Part shown: positions 8,624-16,209 of the stretch, in pieces
Layout of the letters: each line of letters starts with the position of its first letter
How positions within the stretch are numbered: the first letter of the stretch is position 1
Assembly: GCF_026391055.1 (NCBI RefSeq)
Contig: NZ_JAPLET010000029.1
Coordinates: 62,001 to 126,000 of the forward strand
Direction of reading: 5' to 3'
Source: Spirosoma sp.
GTDB lineage: Bacteria; Bacteroidota; Bacteroidia; Cytophagales; Spirosomataceae
Length of the DNA stretch: 64,000 nt
The notes under the pieces: model-generated
Told to the model about the DNA's origin: nothing
Seen by the model: only the letters and a program-made list of their open reading frames with translations
The model's database searches: none
Made by a program: the position numbers and the translations under genes

Positions 8624-9050
8624 GAGATTGGCCCTCCTTACCTTTTAAAGATGCAATTCGCTCATCATTTAAGGCTGTTACGTTGCAATAGTCCGTGCCG
8701 ATATTAAAATAATCGAACTCGCTATTCAGATTTACCAAGAAACCAATGAGGTTAACGACTGCATCAATGTGAGTTCGTTCGATTTGACGAATGTCCTTCG
8801 CGTTTATTAAATAGAAGTCCAGTAAAGAAACTATTCCCGGTATGGGGTTTTTGCGCTCAAATTGACCTCTCACTAACTCAAGAACCCTGAAAAGGTCATT
8901 CTTTTGTAGGTCATCAGTGGCAACCTTAAGTAAGAAGTCAGAACGCCAATCGTCAGGCAAGGGGTGGTCTTTGGCCGTAGTTTTGGCCGCTTCTGGATTT
9001 GGGATTGCAAAGGAATCCCCTTTCACGTAGTTTTGCTCCGTGTTACACAT
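8616..9050 (-). CDS. Hypothetical protein upstream of integrase
   Basis: This is a soluble 144-residue protein. The first 30 residues are polar and the rest is helical with many Asp, Asn and Leu. No known domain is recognised. Its end overlaps the integrase start by 8 bases, so it is translated with it. About 145 bases upstream is a tandem 19-bp repeat that may be the operator of this operon. Confidence 0.6.
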   Translation of the reverse strand: MCNTEQNYVKGDSFAIPNPEAAKTTAKDHPLPDDWRSDFLLKVATDDLQKNDLFRVLELVRGQFERKNPIPGIVSLLDFYLINAKDIRQIERTHIDAVVNLIGFLVNLNSEFDYFNIGTDYCNVTALNDERIASLKGKEGQSHA

Positions 9051-9193
9051 TTGACTTGGAGGTTAGATTGTTACACATCGCCCATGCAGTAGATTCGCCG
9101 TCTCTGTATGGGCACCTTTTTTTGTTGTCAACTCACTTCATACTTCGCTAGGCAACCCGCTTAGGGTACTGTGTAGCTTTCTTGTGCCTCATT

Positions 9194-9231
9194 GACTTTA
9201 CAAATATCGCAAGACTTTACAAATAATGCAA
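9194..9231. repeat. Tandem 19-bp repeat, operator-like
   Basis: Two adjacent copies of GACTTTACAAATA(TC/AT)GCAA at 9,194-9,212 and 9,213-9,231 differ at two positions. They lie between the XRE gene and the operon beginning at 9,050. They share CAAATA..GCAAG with the repeats at 9,618-9,659 on the other side of the XRE gene, so both may be bound by that regulator. Confidence 0.6.
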
Positions 9232-9248
9232 GTGTAAGGTCAAATTTT

Positions 9249-9461
9249 TTATTTGTCAGTCAGGATTATTTTTAAATCCATACCCATAGCATTAGCAATC
9301 TTGAATAGCACCTCTGTTGACATATTCAATGTGCCACTTTCGTACCGAGCAACTGCCGATTCGGAAACCCCAATTTTTACCCCCAACTCTTTTTGAGTTA
9401 ACCCCTTCCTAATTCTAATCTCCTTAATCTGCTGGCTTATGCTATGCTTAACGCCTTCCAT
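9249..9461 (-). CDS. XRE-family HTH regulator
   Basis: This 70-residue protein consists of one Cro/CI-type helix-turn-helix: IRKGLTQKELGVKIGVSESAVARYESG at residues 18-44, followed by the usual stabilising helices. There is no oligomerisation or peptidase domain, as in small Cro-like or immunity repressors of mobile elements. It is flanked on both sides by direct repeats (9,194-9,231 and 9,618-9,659) that are good operator candidates. It likely controls the integrase-antirepressor operon and itself. Confidence 0.88.
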   Translation of the reverse strand: MEGVKHSISQQIKEIRIRKGLTQKELGVKIGVSESAVARYESGTLNMSTEVLFKIANAMGMDLKIILTDK

Positions 9462-9837
9462 AGTTGCAATTATTTTCTCAAAGGTAGCAGAATGTTGCCA
9501 TATATGTAAAGTAGAAAGATAGCATTTATTTAAAGGTCAGCAATGACTAATGGATTATTTCATGTATATACACGTAATTCGTCAGCTAGCCAGCCAAAAA
9601 TAAAACTGCTCAATACGGATTATCTGCAAATAAATATGCAAGATTATCTGCAAATAAATTTGATTTCATTTGATACCATTTGACCAAATATGTTGTTACT
9701 TTGACAAAGGCAGAACAAAGTTACGCTCAAACATTAGTTCTACAGTAGATCAACAGTTGTTGTGTAGTTGCTAAACAGTTGTCCCTTAGTAGACGAGTAG
9801 TATAAATAACGAAGCTAACCACATCCTCAATTGTATT
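9462..9837. promoter_or_regulatory. Divergent control region of the nested block
   Basis: This 376-base AT-rich stretch without a gene lies between the minus-strand XRE gene and the plus-strand membrane cassette. It holds two 18-bp direct repeats (GATTATCTGCAAATAAAT at 9,618-9,635 and 9,642-9,659, period 24). CATTTGAT/CATTTGAC copies follow at 9,667-9,674 and 9,677-9,684. A pair of AACAGTTGT repeats lies at 9,752-9,760 and 9,774-9,782. The first group resembles repressor operators. The CATTTGA words also occur in the phage control region near 23.84-23.92 kb. Confidence 0.6.
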
Positions 9838-10098
9838 ATGGAAGCGATTGGAAATCTCATAGAACTTGCTGTAAATCATATAGATACGATTGCGACGGCA
9901 ATTGCATTTATTATTGGATTTCAGCTTGCTTATAAGTTGTTTCGCTCATTACTGTCCGATTACAAACGCCGGAATACAGTAGAGTTCAAGCATAAAGACG
10001 CTCCCGAATCAATTACGATTTCTGTTAAGGGTAGTAAAGAGGATGCCAAAAAGCTTGTCGATTATGTAAATCGCTATCATCACTCAACGCCTGCTTAA
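9838..10098 (+). CDS. Small membrane protein with cytoplasmic C-terminal fold
   Basis: This is an 86-residue protein. A hydrophobic helix at residues 16-36 (TIATAIAFIIGFQLAYKLF) is followed by a basic segment (SDYKRRN) and a small alpha/beta part: strands VEFKH and SITISVKG, then a helix, KEDAKKLVDYVNRY. The one-helix-plus-two-strands layout resembles EACC1-like partner proteins of conflict systems, as far as I recall that family. No catalytic motif is present. It is followed 8 bases later by a second membrane gene, and the pair is transcribed away from the XRE gene and ends in a strong terminator. A superinfection-exclusion or signalling role is a guess from position. Confidence 0.65.
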   Translation: MEAIGNLIELAVNHIDTIATAIAFIIGFQLAYKLFRSLLSDYKRRNTVEFKHKDAPESITISVKGSKEDAKKLVDYVNRYHHSTPA

Positions 10099-10106
10099 TA
10101 GTCAGT

Positions 10107-10463
10107 ATGAGTCAAGTTGAATCCGATTCATCAACTGATGGTAATCCCTATAACCAAGCTGGCCTAACCTCTCTGATTATTGGCCTTTGTACTGGACTGA
10201 CCGACGATTCTAAAATACGCAGTACAGTTGCTCTTATTGCCCCCTTTATTAGCTATGCCATCATATATCTAATAAAAGACTGGCGAAAAAAGAACAAGAT
10301 TAAAAAGGCCTGCTTGTCAATTGATAATAATTTAGCCCGTATCAGGACTATCAATCAAAATCAGAATTTACCTGCTAATGAACGAGAAGAGAATGAACGG
10401 GAAATAATTAGGCTCAGTCAGTTGAGAACGAATACGGAGCTTCAACAGTACGATGTAAAATAA
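10107..10463 (+). CDS. Small membrane protein, partner of the preceding gene
   Basis: In this 118-residue protein a polar, Ser/Asp-rich start is followed by a hydrophobic stretch (residues 18-31) and a clear membrane helix at about 42-57 (VALIAPFISYAIIYLI). A very basic segment (KDWRKKNKIKK) and a charged coiled-coil tail (residues 75-115) come next. No family is recognised. Gene order, 8-base spacing and the shared terminator mark it as the second half of a two-gene unit with 9,838-10,098. The cytoplasmic coiled coil suggests oligomerisation. Confidence 0.65.
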   Translation: MSQVESDSSTDGNPYNQAGLTSLIIGLCTGLTDDSKIRSTVALIAPFISYAIIYLIKDWRKKNKIKKACLSIDNNLARIRTINQNQNLPANEREENEREIIRLSQLRTNTELQQYDVK

Positions 10464-10469
10464 CACCTC

Positions 10470-10502
10470 CGCCTCCGCCCAATATAGCGGAGGCGTTTTT
10501 TT
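10470..10502 (+). terminator. Intrinsic terminator of the membrane cassette
   Basis: A perfect 9-bp GC stem (CGCCTCCGC at 10,470-10,478 with GCGGAGGCG at 10,487-10,495) is followed by seven T. It lies 6 bases after the plus-strand stop. It also marks the right end of the block that differs from the phage late genes. Confidence 0.9.
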
Positions 10503-10539
10503 ATAGTAAACTAATAGCCAGTCACTACCCTCGTTTTCC

Positions 10540-11300
10540 TTAAGTTCCTGTGTAACTACCTCGTTCATGTTTCTTGGGTTGTGAAGCCTCTATGCGTTTT
10601 TTCCAGGCCTGGTAATAGAAATAGAAATCAATGGTATCCATAGCTTTTAGTGCTACTACTCCTGATGGGTTACCATCGGACATGGCCGTAAGCAGATCTG
10701 CCCAGTACTGCCGACGTGTGGCAATTTGAGCCTCTATGGTTCCAGGCTCGGTCTGTGGCTTTCGTCGGCCTCGCTGTTTATCGTCTGATCCTGACTCAAA
10801 GACATTTCGGTGATTTCGGAAGAGATTGTCGAGAAATTGGCGACCAAGCCGAGCGCCTGCCTCAAAAAAAAAGCGGAGTCAATCCCTGCGCTTTCCCAGA
10901 TGCCAATTTTCGTGCGCATCACCTGGTCATTAAAATAGCGTCGGTCCTCATCAGGCATGTTTATAAACAGGGCACAGAGCCAAACCGCAAAGGGTCGTTT
11001 GGCGGCAACGTCATTAATAGCTTTCAATGCATTGTAGTTTGTATTGATAAGCGTTGTCATCACCTTTTCCCCCTGGAATGCCCGTTCACACAAATCGATG
11101 TTGTTTCGCAACACCTTAACAAGTTCGGTAAACGATACACCTAGTCCTACCTCAAGCCGAAACCGTTCAAACATGCTAAATCGGTCAATGCTTAATTTAT
11201 CTTCTATCAAAAAAAGTTGGGATTGTGAATTACCAACTTCATCAATCCATCTGCACGTAAATTCAGTGGCAGTGGCGGGTATGTTAACTAGCTCAGTCAT
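10540..11300 (-). CDS. Tail assembly chaperone, made by -1 frameshift (gpG/gpGT type)
   Basis: The zero-frame protein begins at 11,300 (MTELVNIPATA...) and stops at 10,734 after 188 residues. At the run of nine T (minus strand, 10,872-10,864) a -1 slip enters a frame that stays open for about 107 codons to a TAA at 10,540. The extension reads like real protein (FEAGARLGRQFLDNLF, later RRQYWADLLTAMSDG and IDFYFYYQAWKKRIEA). The full product is about 253 residues. Two overlapping chaperones joined by a slip, just ahead of the tape measure gene, are a conserved feature of long-tailed phages. It follows the 133-residue gene with a TAATG overlap. The -1 frame has no good start of its own. A sequencing error in the homopolymer is the main alternative. 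Confidence 0.8.
10864..10872 (-). other. Slippery T9 run, probable programmed -1 frameshift site
   Basis: On the coding strand the site reads GCT TTT TTT TTG AGG in frame 0. After the second TTT a -1 slip gives TTT GAG GCA. A homopolymer of nine T keeps perfect tRNA pairing after slipping. It lies about 145 codons into the chaperone gene, and frame 0 runs about 43 further codons before its stop. Confidence 0.75.
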
Positions 11301-11701
11301 TAGTTGAGGCGGTTTAGCAACCAGGTTGCCAGATAAGACGAAAGGGCAATTAGGTATAGCAGGCCGATGATATTGAACGGTAAAAACAGGAGTCCGACCC
11401 ACAAAGCGAATTGACCTGCAATGCACTTCTCACACGTCAAAATGGGTTTCAGGTAGATTTCAGACCGATCATAAGCCTCCTGCCGTATCGCGCTGAAGGA
11501 TCGGTTGTCATCCGGACTTGGAATGACGCGCATGACGGCTGAATCGGCGTATAATTCACGCAAATGGTACAGGTACCGTGCCCACCAGGCTAATACCTCA
11601 CCGGGCTGGGTAAACCGGAAATAAGCGACTGAAATTTGTGCCAGGATAAACGCCATAGCGGTGTATTCTAAGAACTCAGACAAGGCAAGACTCATCGACA
11701 A
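11300..11701 (-). CDS. Phage membrane-associated protein with CxxC motif
   Basis: This 133-residue protein has a hydrophobic N-terminal stretch (residues 8-28) and a strongly hydrophobic C-terminal third (GLLFLPFNIIGLLYLIALSSYLATWL, about 100-127). Between them lies a polar segment with LTCEKCIAGQ near residue 88. It sits between a tail-completion candidate and the tail chaperone, in the same tight run of overlapping genes. I do not recognise the family. It might be a structural protein with hydrophobic surfaces or a true membrane protein. The start could also be the ATG at 11,695. Confidence 0.7.
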   Translation of the reverse strand: MSMSLALSEFLEYTAMAFILAQISVAYFRFTQPGEVLAWWARYLYHLRELYADSAVMRVIPSPDDNRSFSAIRQEAYDRSEIYLKPILTCEKCIAGQFALWVGLLFLPFNIIGLLYLIALSSYLATWLLNRLN

Positions 11702-12251
11702 AGGCAGTTAAGGCCAACTCTATAGCGACGTAGCCATAGGGGGGCGTTTTGAAATTGAATAAGGGAGCAAATCCGGTGTACTTCAGGAATGGATCCGTTG
11801 TTGCGCTGGAGTAGCCCGAAAGCTGGAGCGATGTGACGGCGGAGGCTTCATCCATTATGGGTATTGTTCGCCCATTGGGGCACATTGTTGCCATCAATAC
11901 CCGTCCAATTCGGTCAGGAATACAGTTGTTAATCAACTTGCCGTTAAACCAGCAAATGAGCGTCAACCGGGTTTGAACGCGCTTGAATCCATTCACCATG
12001 GATGTTCGATAGGTACCGCCCTCGAAGAACACAAAGCCGGGTTTGGCCTGATCCGGTACCAGTCGTTTCCAATCGTCCTGACAATCGCCGGTTGGGCATC
12101 CGATCGGGGCGGGATATGAAAGTTTCTTTTTGTTGCCTGAGAGGGCATCACTTTCGATGGTCTGTACCAGTCCAACAACATCCGCCAATAATCCCTGTAC
12201 TTTCAAGGGCATCAAGCGTTTTACCAGTACGTCAGCAATAAGGTCGTTCAT
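11676..12251 (-). CDS. Phage tail-terminator/completion candidate
   Basis: With the ATG at 12,251, which overlaps the upstream stop, the protein has 191 residues. It has several cysteines (CPTGDC near residue 52) and a beta-rich middle part (FVFFEGGTYRTSM, then RVQTRLTLICWFN). Size, place after the gp10-like gene and place before the chaperone fit the tail terminator or connector class, but no signature is seen. Assignment is by synteny only. An upstream start at 12,266 is possible. Confidence 0.65.
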   Translation of the reverse strand: MNDLIADVLVKRLMPLKVQGLLADVVGLVQTIESDALSGNKKKLSYPAPIGCPTGDCQDDWKRLVPDQAKPGFVFFEGGTYRTSMVNGFKRVQTRLTLICWFNGKLINNCIPDRIGRVLMATMCPNGRTIPIMDEASAVTSLQLSGYSSATTDPFLKYTGFAPLFNFKTPPYGYVAIELALTAFVDESCLV

Positions 12252-12778
12252 AATAGTTTGAGCCAATTGGCGGTGCCTCGTTGGATATCTTGTTGCCGGT
12301 TGGCGAGTTCTTCAGGGGTATTGCGATAAAATGCCCCGTAGCGTTTGATGTTAGCCACAAACACCGCCGCCCGATCGCCCGATATGCCGACGCGGGCGCT
12401 AACCTTTCCGTTGCTGACGGTTACCGATAAAACACCATACTGTTTCCACATTTCGCCGGTATATGTCAGGTTGACGTCTTGACTCTTCAGGCCTTGTGCC
12501 TGCCGAAGTCCATACCAGTTCACCCGCTTGTTTTCGTCGAGGTACTTTTTGCCGGATTGATTTAACTCCTGCCCTTTCAGAAAGTAGGATGGCACCTTTT
12601 TTTCAGAGTATTTGGCTTTGTTACCCGGCCTGCCATCGGCATCAATACCGGTGTCAATGCTACGGGCTTCCATTACCGATACACCTGTTTCCGCAACCTC
12701 CGTCATCAACTCAACACCTAATTCGGGCAGGCGTAAAGCGAGGGCGCGGAATCGTGCCGCCATTTCTGATTCGTTCAT
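12248..12778 (-). CDS. Phage head-tail joining / gp10-like tail completion protein
   Basis: Using the ATG at 12,778, which overlaps the upstream stop in an ATGA, the protein has 176 residues. The helical, basic N-terminal part (MAARFRALALRLPELGVELMTEVAETGVSVME), followed by a lysine-rich middle and a strand-rich part, is typical of HK97 gp10-type proteins. These complete the head-tail joint or tail end. The longer start at 12,871 would overlap the upstream gene by 97 bases and was rejected. Confidence 0.65.
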   Translation of the reverse strand: MNESEMAARFRALALRLPELGVELMTEVAETGVSVMEARSIDTGIDADGRPGNKAKYSEKKVPSYFLKGQELNQSGKKYLDENKRVNWYGLRQAQGLKSQDVNLTYTGEMWKQYGVLSVTVSNGKVSARVGISGDRAAVFVANIKRYGAFYRNTPEELANRQQDIQRGTANWLKLL

Positions 12779-13773
12779 AGGGTTAAGGTGCCACGGTGCA
12801 TTGTAAGGCCTGGTTGACAGAGGTAACAGCGTTGATCCGGAATGTTGCCGCTCCAGTTCTGGGTAAGCCATGTGATGTACTCACTCATCTTAGCGGTCCA
12901 CTCTGCCTTTTTGGCTTCCAACTCCCCTTCACGGATCTGGGTATAAGGAGACAATTGCCCGTTTTCCAACTGGTCGATGACGTTGAGCCCCGTTTTGTAG
13001 TACAGCATGTACCCGATGGCGGCCGTGTATTGGTTGTTGGCCAGCAAATCACAGACAAGGCCTGTGAAGTCGCATTCGGAGTAGATGTGCAGCAACAGTC
13101 CATGGGCTAAATTGCCATTGATGCTCCTGAGCGGAGTTGCCAGAACGAGGTTCAGATTATAATCCTTGTTGCCGCAATTACAGGACAGCTGGTTGTTGCG
13201 CGGGTAGTATCCACCCAGAAGTGGGTAGGTGATACTATAGGTCGATCCGTCCGTTTCCAGCTTAAGGGGTGTCACATCATAACTGGCGCTATCCAGCATG
13301 GCAACATCCAGCGTCCAGACTCGAATAGGAACACCGTTTTTGCGGACGGTTACCGGTAAGGCATCCACGTTGGCGTTCAGTAACAGGCCAAGGCGGTCGA
13401 TCACCAAACTGCCGCCTTTTAGTACGTTCGTGCGAAACTCAATGCCGGCCGTTGATCCACTGACGCTAACAATGGTTGTTGAGTCGATTTCACCAATCAT
13501 CCGGGAAAACGAACTGAACCGATTTTGAACCCGTCCGCCGATAAAGCCAATGATTTCGGCGGGTAGTTGCAGCATAGCCGCTTCATAGGCATCAATCAAT
13601 GGTGCCCAGTACGTTGCAGGATCCACGCCATTGGATGAGTCTGCATCAGCGAGTAAGCAGGATCCAACCAAATTCCAGACGTAAAGGCCTAAACTTGATT
13701 GGATATCTACTCCGATCGGAAACGAAGTAGGCGGGTTTTTGACAATTCCGACTAGGCCTTTAAGACAATCCAT
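12775..13773 (-). CDS. Phage virion protein next to the capsid gene (connector candidate)
   Basis: This 332-residue protein is encoded directly after the major capsid gene. The N-terminal third is helical and hydrophobic, the middle is beta-rich (SASYDVTPLKLETDGSTYS, then ITYPLLGGYYPRNNQLSC) and the end is helical with a lysine-rich stretch. I recognise no family. The position is where head completion or adaptor proteins are usual. It overlaps the next gene by 4 bases. It lacks a signal peptide and coiled coils. Confidence 0.65.
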   Translation of the reverse strand: MDCLKGLVGIVKNPPTSFPIGVDIQSSLGLYVWNLVGSCLLADADSSNGVDPATYWAPLIDAYEAAMLQLPAEIIGFIGGRVQNRFSSFSRMIGEIDSTTIVSVSGSTAGIEFRTNVLKGGSLVIDRLGLLLNANVDALPVTVRKNGVPIRVWTLDVAMLDSASYDVTPLKLETDGSTYSITYPLLGGYYPRNNQLSCNCGNKDYNLNLVLATPLRSINGNLAHGLLLHIYSECDFTGLVCDLLANNQYTAAIGYMLYYKTGLNVIDQLENGQLSPYTQIREGELEAKKAEWTAKMSEYITWLTQNWSGNIPDQRCYLCQPGLTMHRGTLTL

Positions 13774-13831
13774 GTTGACAAAAAATAAGGTAAGCGGGCA
13801 CCGGTCAGGTACCCACTTACCATGGTTTAAC

Positions 13832-14983
13832 TTAGGCTACCACTGGAGGACACGCGTAGGGAGCGGGCGAACAGATTGTTGGCAACGTGTTATCGGCTTG
13901 GAATTCCAGAATGCCCGTACCGGTGTCACCTGTGAGGGTTGGGTTTTTAAAGGCATCCCAAACAATACGGTTTTCGAATACCCGGTACAATTCACAGTCA
14001 CCGGCTTGGCCTGGTACCGCAATTGTTTGGCGTGAAACGTACACATCCTTTTGGACCGCACCCTGACGAGGTAAAACCAATCCATTGACATTTTCCTTGT
14101 AACGGATCATGTCTTTCGGTAGATCCTCCGCCCGATCGGGGTTGACGGCCTTGAACGAGAGGGCAACGGCGCCCCGGTCGAGCATAAACAGTTTGTCGAG
14201 CATACCGGCATCAATGAACGTATCCAAATCGGCCGTGATGTTGGCAAGCCCTAATGCCGTGCGTTTGGCCGGATCTGTCTCCAGCTGCGCTTGGATAAGC
14301 GCTTTAAAGAACATCGTTCCATCCAGCAAGTAAGGAGCCCGCATTTTGTTGCGTTGCTTCAGTAGTTGCAGGTAGGGAATGAAATCCTGCCATACCAGGT
14401 TGCCGCGTGGGATGCGGGTGAGGGTAGGAGTTCCAGCGGCAATGGTACCAAGGTTGGCACCGCCGAACTCGTTGCCTTGGGTAGCGACGGTTGGCACCTT
14501 GTTAACACCTGCATAACCATGGATTTTTGTCAACAACTGTACACCAAGTTGTTTGATCAGGGCGCGGTCAGCTGCCAACGACTGCGTTGCATAGATTGAC
14601 TCAAAGTTGGCCAGGTTTTTACAATAAGCCTCTTTGATCATGAACGTAGCTTTGACCATCCGTTGCAGCTTGTAAGTCTGCGTAATGCTGGAGGCCATAG
14701 GTCCGGTGATTTCGCAAGGTACCACCTGGTGAACCTGATAGTTTGAGCTTGACGAAACACTTACGTTGGGCTCTACCCAGCCAATTTCCACACCTGCGCA
14801 ATTGTCAGCCAATTCCAGTTCATTTTTAAACGCTGTGGTATCGTTCTGAGCGATCGCGTTTAACACCTGAACCGTTGGGTCATACAAGACATCATCACCA
14901 TTTGCCTTTGCATCTGCCCATGCTGACCGTGCGGCCAATTTTAACCGGGGAACGTCTGTTGCAGTGAAATCACCTGCTGCCAT
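13832..14983 (-). CDS. Phage major capsid protein
   Basis: This 383-residue protein forms the icosahedral shell. It follows a scaffold-type gene with a 48-base gap, the standard order. Length, lack of a signal, the alternation of helices and strands, and a long basic segment near residues 120-150 (TYKLQRMVKATFMIKEAYCKN) are in keeping with HK97-fold capsids, but no diagnostic motif can be read by eye. The C-terminus carries several cysteines (residues 371 and 378). The leader holds GTAAAAGTC, a weak form of the phage motif. Confidence 0.8.
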   Translation of the reverse strand: MAAGDFTATDVPRLKLAARSAWADAKANGDDVLYDPTVQVLNAIAQNDTTAFKNELELADNCAGVEIGWVEPNVSVSSSSNYQVHQVVPCEITGPMASSITQTYKLQRMVKATFMIKEAYCKNLANFESIYATQSLAADRALIKQLGVQLLTKIHGYAGVNKVPTVATQGNEFGGANLGTIAAGTPTLTRIPRGNLVWQDFIPYLQLLKQRNKMRAPYLLDGTMFFKALIQAQLETDPAKRTALGLANITADLDTFIDAGMLDKLFMLDRGAVALSFKAVNPDRAEDLPKDMIRYKENVNGLVLPRQGAVQKDVYVSRQTIAVPGQAGDCELYRVFENRIVWDAFKNPTLTGDTGTGILEFQADNTLPTICSPAPYACPPVVA

Positions 14984-15031
14984 CGAAATAAAAAGTAAAA
15001 GTCGTGTTAGTGCCCGAAACCGCCTTTCGGG

Positions 15032-15901
15032 TTAGGCTCGCTGGAGTGAGTCAAAGAAATCGCGGGCTTTCTGCTGATCCGCGAGTTCGATAGAATCATC
15101 TTCCAAAATGGTGTTTAACGCATCCTTCGTGCGTGGTTGCAGGTTGACCACTTTCTTGGGACCGGCTGGAGGGTTACCACCCTCTTTTTTGGCACCTGAC
15201 GAGTCACGGTCTGGAGCTTCGAACTCAAAAAACTGACTGGCACGCTCCTGGCGGATCTGCTCCCATGTGAGGGGAACGCCCATTTGATCTTCAAGCCGCT
15301 TGTCACCCTCAAAGTAGTAGGTCTGTCCATTCTCGGTTTTTTCGGAAATGCCTGTGAACGAGTTCCGGTACTGGTCGACAAGGAGTTTCTTCTGCCCTTC
15401 GTGGGTTGGCAAAATGGCTTTCAGTTCAGTTAGGGCACTTTCTGCCTTTTGTTGCAGGTTCAGTTCGGCAATACGATTGTTTACGCGTGTGTCGAAGTCG
15501 GTTTTTAGCTTTTCAGCCTCCGACTCCGCTTTGGTGGCGCGCTGCTCAATCGTGATGTATCGGCTGTCTGCTTTGAACTTGGCATCTGACAAGGTTTTAT
15601 CCTTATCATCGACGGGTTCTGGCGTGTAGTTGTCCTTCAGCGCGGCAATGGCGGCGGGGATATCGGCGGTTTCATCAACATCAATCCCAAATGTGTCCTT
15701 AAGGGCCTTGTTGAGTTTTTTTTGCGCTTCACCCATACCGGCCGAATGACGGCCTTTGTAAACTTTCGTGCTGTACAGCGTTTCGAGTTCTTTAGCTCCA
15801 TCCTCTGTGGAGGCTTTTTCCTGTACCTGTTCTAAGGTCAATCCAAGCATTTTGGCAAGGAATGGACCCATGAACTTGGCAAATTCTTCAGCGTTAAACA
15901 T
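15032..15901 (-). CDS. Phage scaffolding protein
   Basis: From the ATG at 15,901 the protein has 289 residues. It is acidic and highly charged, with a long coiled coil (about residues 110-175, rich in Glu, Lys and Ala) and a disordered Pro/Gly/Lys segment near 240. It directly precedes the capsid gene. Scaffolding proteins, sometimes with a protease part, have this profile. No protease motif is seen. The ATG at 15,931 is also in frame but lies in a poorer context. Confidence 0.78.
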   Translation of the reverse strand: MFNAEEFAKFMGPFLAKMLGLTLEQVQEKASTEDGAKELETLYSTKVYKGRHSAGMGEAQKKLNKALKDTFGIDVDETADIPAAIAALKDNYTPEPVDDKDKTLSDAKFKADSRYITIEQRATKAESEAEKLKTDFDTRVNNRIAELNLQQKAESALTELKAILPTHEGQKKLLVDQYRNSFTGISEKTENGQTYYFEGDKRLEDQMGVPLTWEQIRQERASQFFEFEAPDRDSSGAKKEGGNPPAGPKKVVNLQPRTKDALNTILEDDSIELADQQKARDFFDSLQRA

Positions 15902-16018
15902 AGTTGATGCACCTAGCCGGTGCGAGCACAATGAGAGTTAACAGACAATAGGCCGTCTGCATGGCCACTTCGTTCGTTGTTGTTGAGCCAGTTCAAGCCA
16001 TGGCGGGCCACAATGTCT

Positions 16019-16204
16019 TTACCGGATTACCTCCACGTTTGTAAGGAGCTTACCATCTTTCAGGCGGTTATAGTCCTCAATAGGTAGGTTGGATTCTGCC
16101 TGGGTGATCGTGTTCCGGAACTTGATCATTTCACCCGATTTTGCCTTTTTGTCAACGCCCTCCACCAATGCTGGCGAGGGCGTTTGCTTGTCTCTGTCTG
16201 GCAT
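16019..16204 (-). CDS. Small phage protein of the head region
   Basis: This 61-residue protein begins 5 bases after the preceding gene stop. It is polar and contains a Pro-Ser-Pro stretch and a C-terminal strand (LLTNVEVIR). Function is unknown. Tight spacing and intact reading support that it is expressed. Confidence 0.55.
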   Translation of the reverse strand: MPDRDKQTPSPALVEGVDKKAKSGEMIKFRNTITQAESNLPIEDYNRLKDGKLLTNVEVIR

Positions 16205-16209
16205 GCTGG

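Larger units (their letters stand above)
4085..10516. mobile_element. Candidate nested integrative/satellite-like element in the phage tail module
   Basis: The block carries an integrase, XRE regulator, antirepressor, two endonucleases and a plus-strand membrane cassette. It separates two genes that are adjacent in nearly all siphophages, the frameshifted tail chaperone and the tape measure. The surrounding phage already has its own integrase (28,153-29,352) and repressor (22,992-23,720), so this second lysogeny set is redundant. The only shared sequence I can see near the ends is the 8-mer AACTAATA (4,085-4,092 and 10,509-10,516). It is used for the coordinates here but could easily be chance. 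Alternatives are a set of separately acquired morons or a rearranged phage. Confidence 0.55.

Noticed and set aside
9194-9659. Short direct repeats as a CRISPR array
   Set aside because: There are only two copies in each place, spacers are absent or under 7 bases, and no cas genes are present.
10716-11144. 142-codon plus-strand open frame
   Set aside because: It is antisense to the tail chaperone including its frameshift extension; no signal supports it.
12778-12871. Upstream extension of the gp10-like gene
   Set aside because: It would lie within the preceding gene; the ATGA overlap at 12,775-12,778 is the normal phage arrangement.
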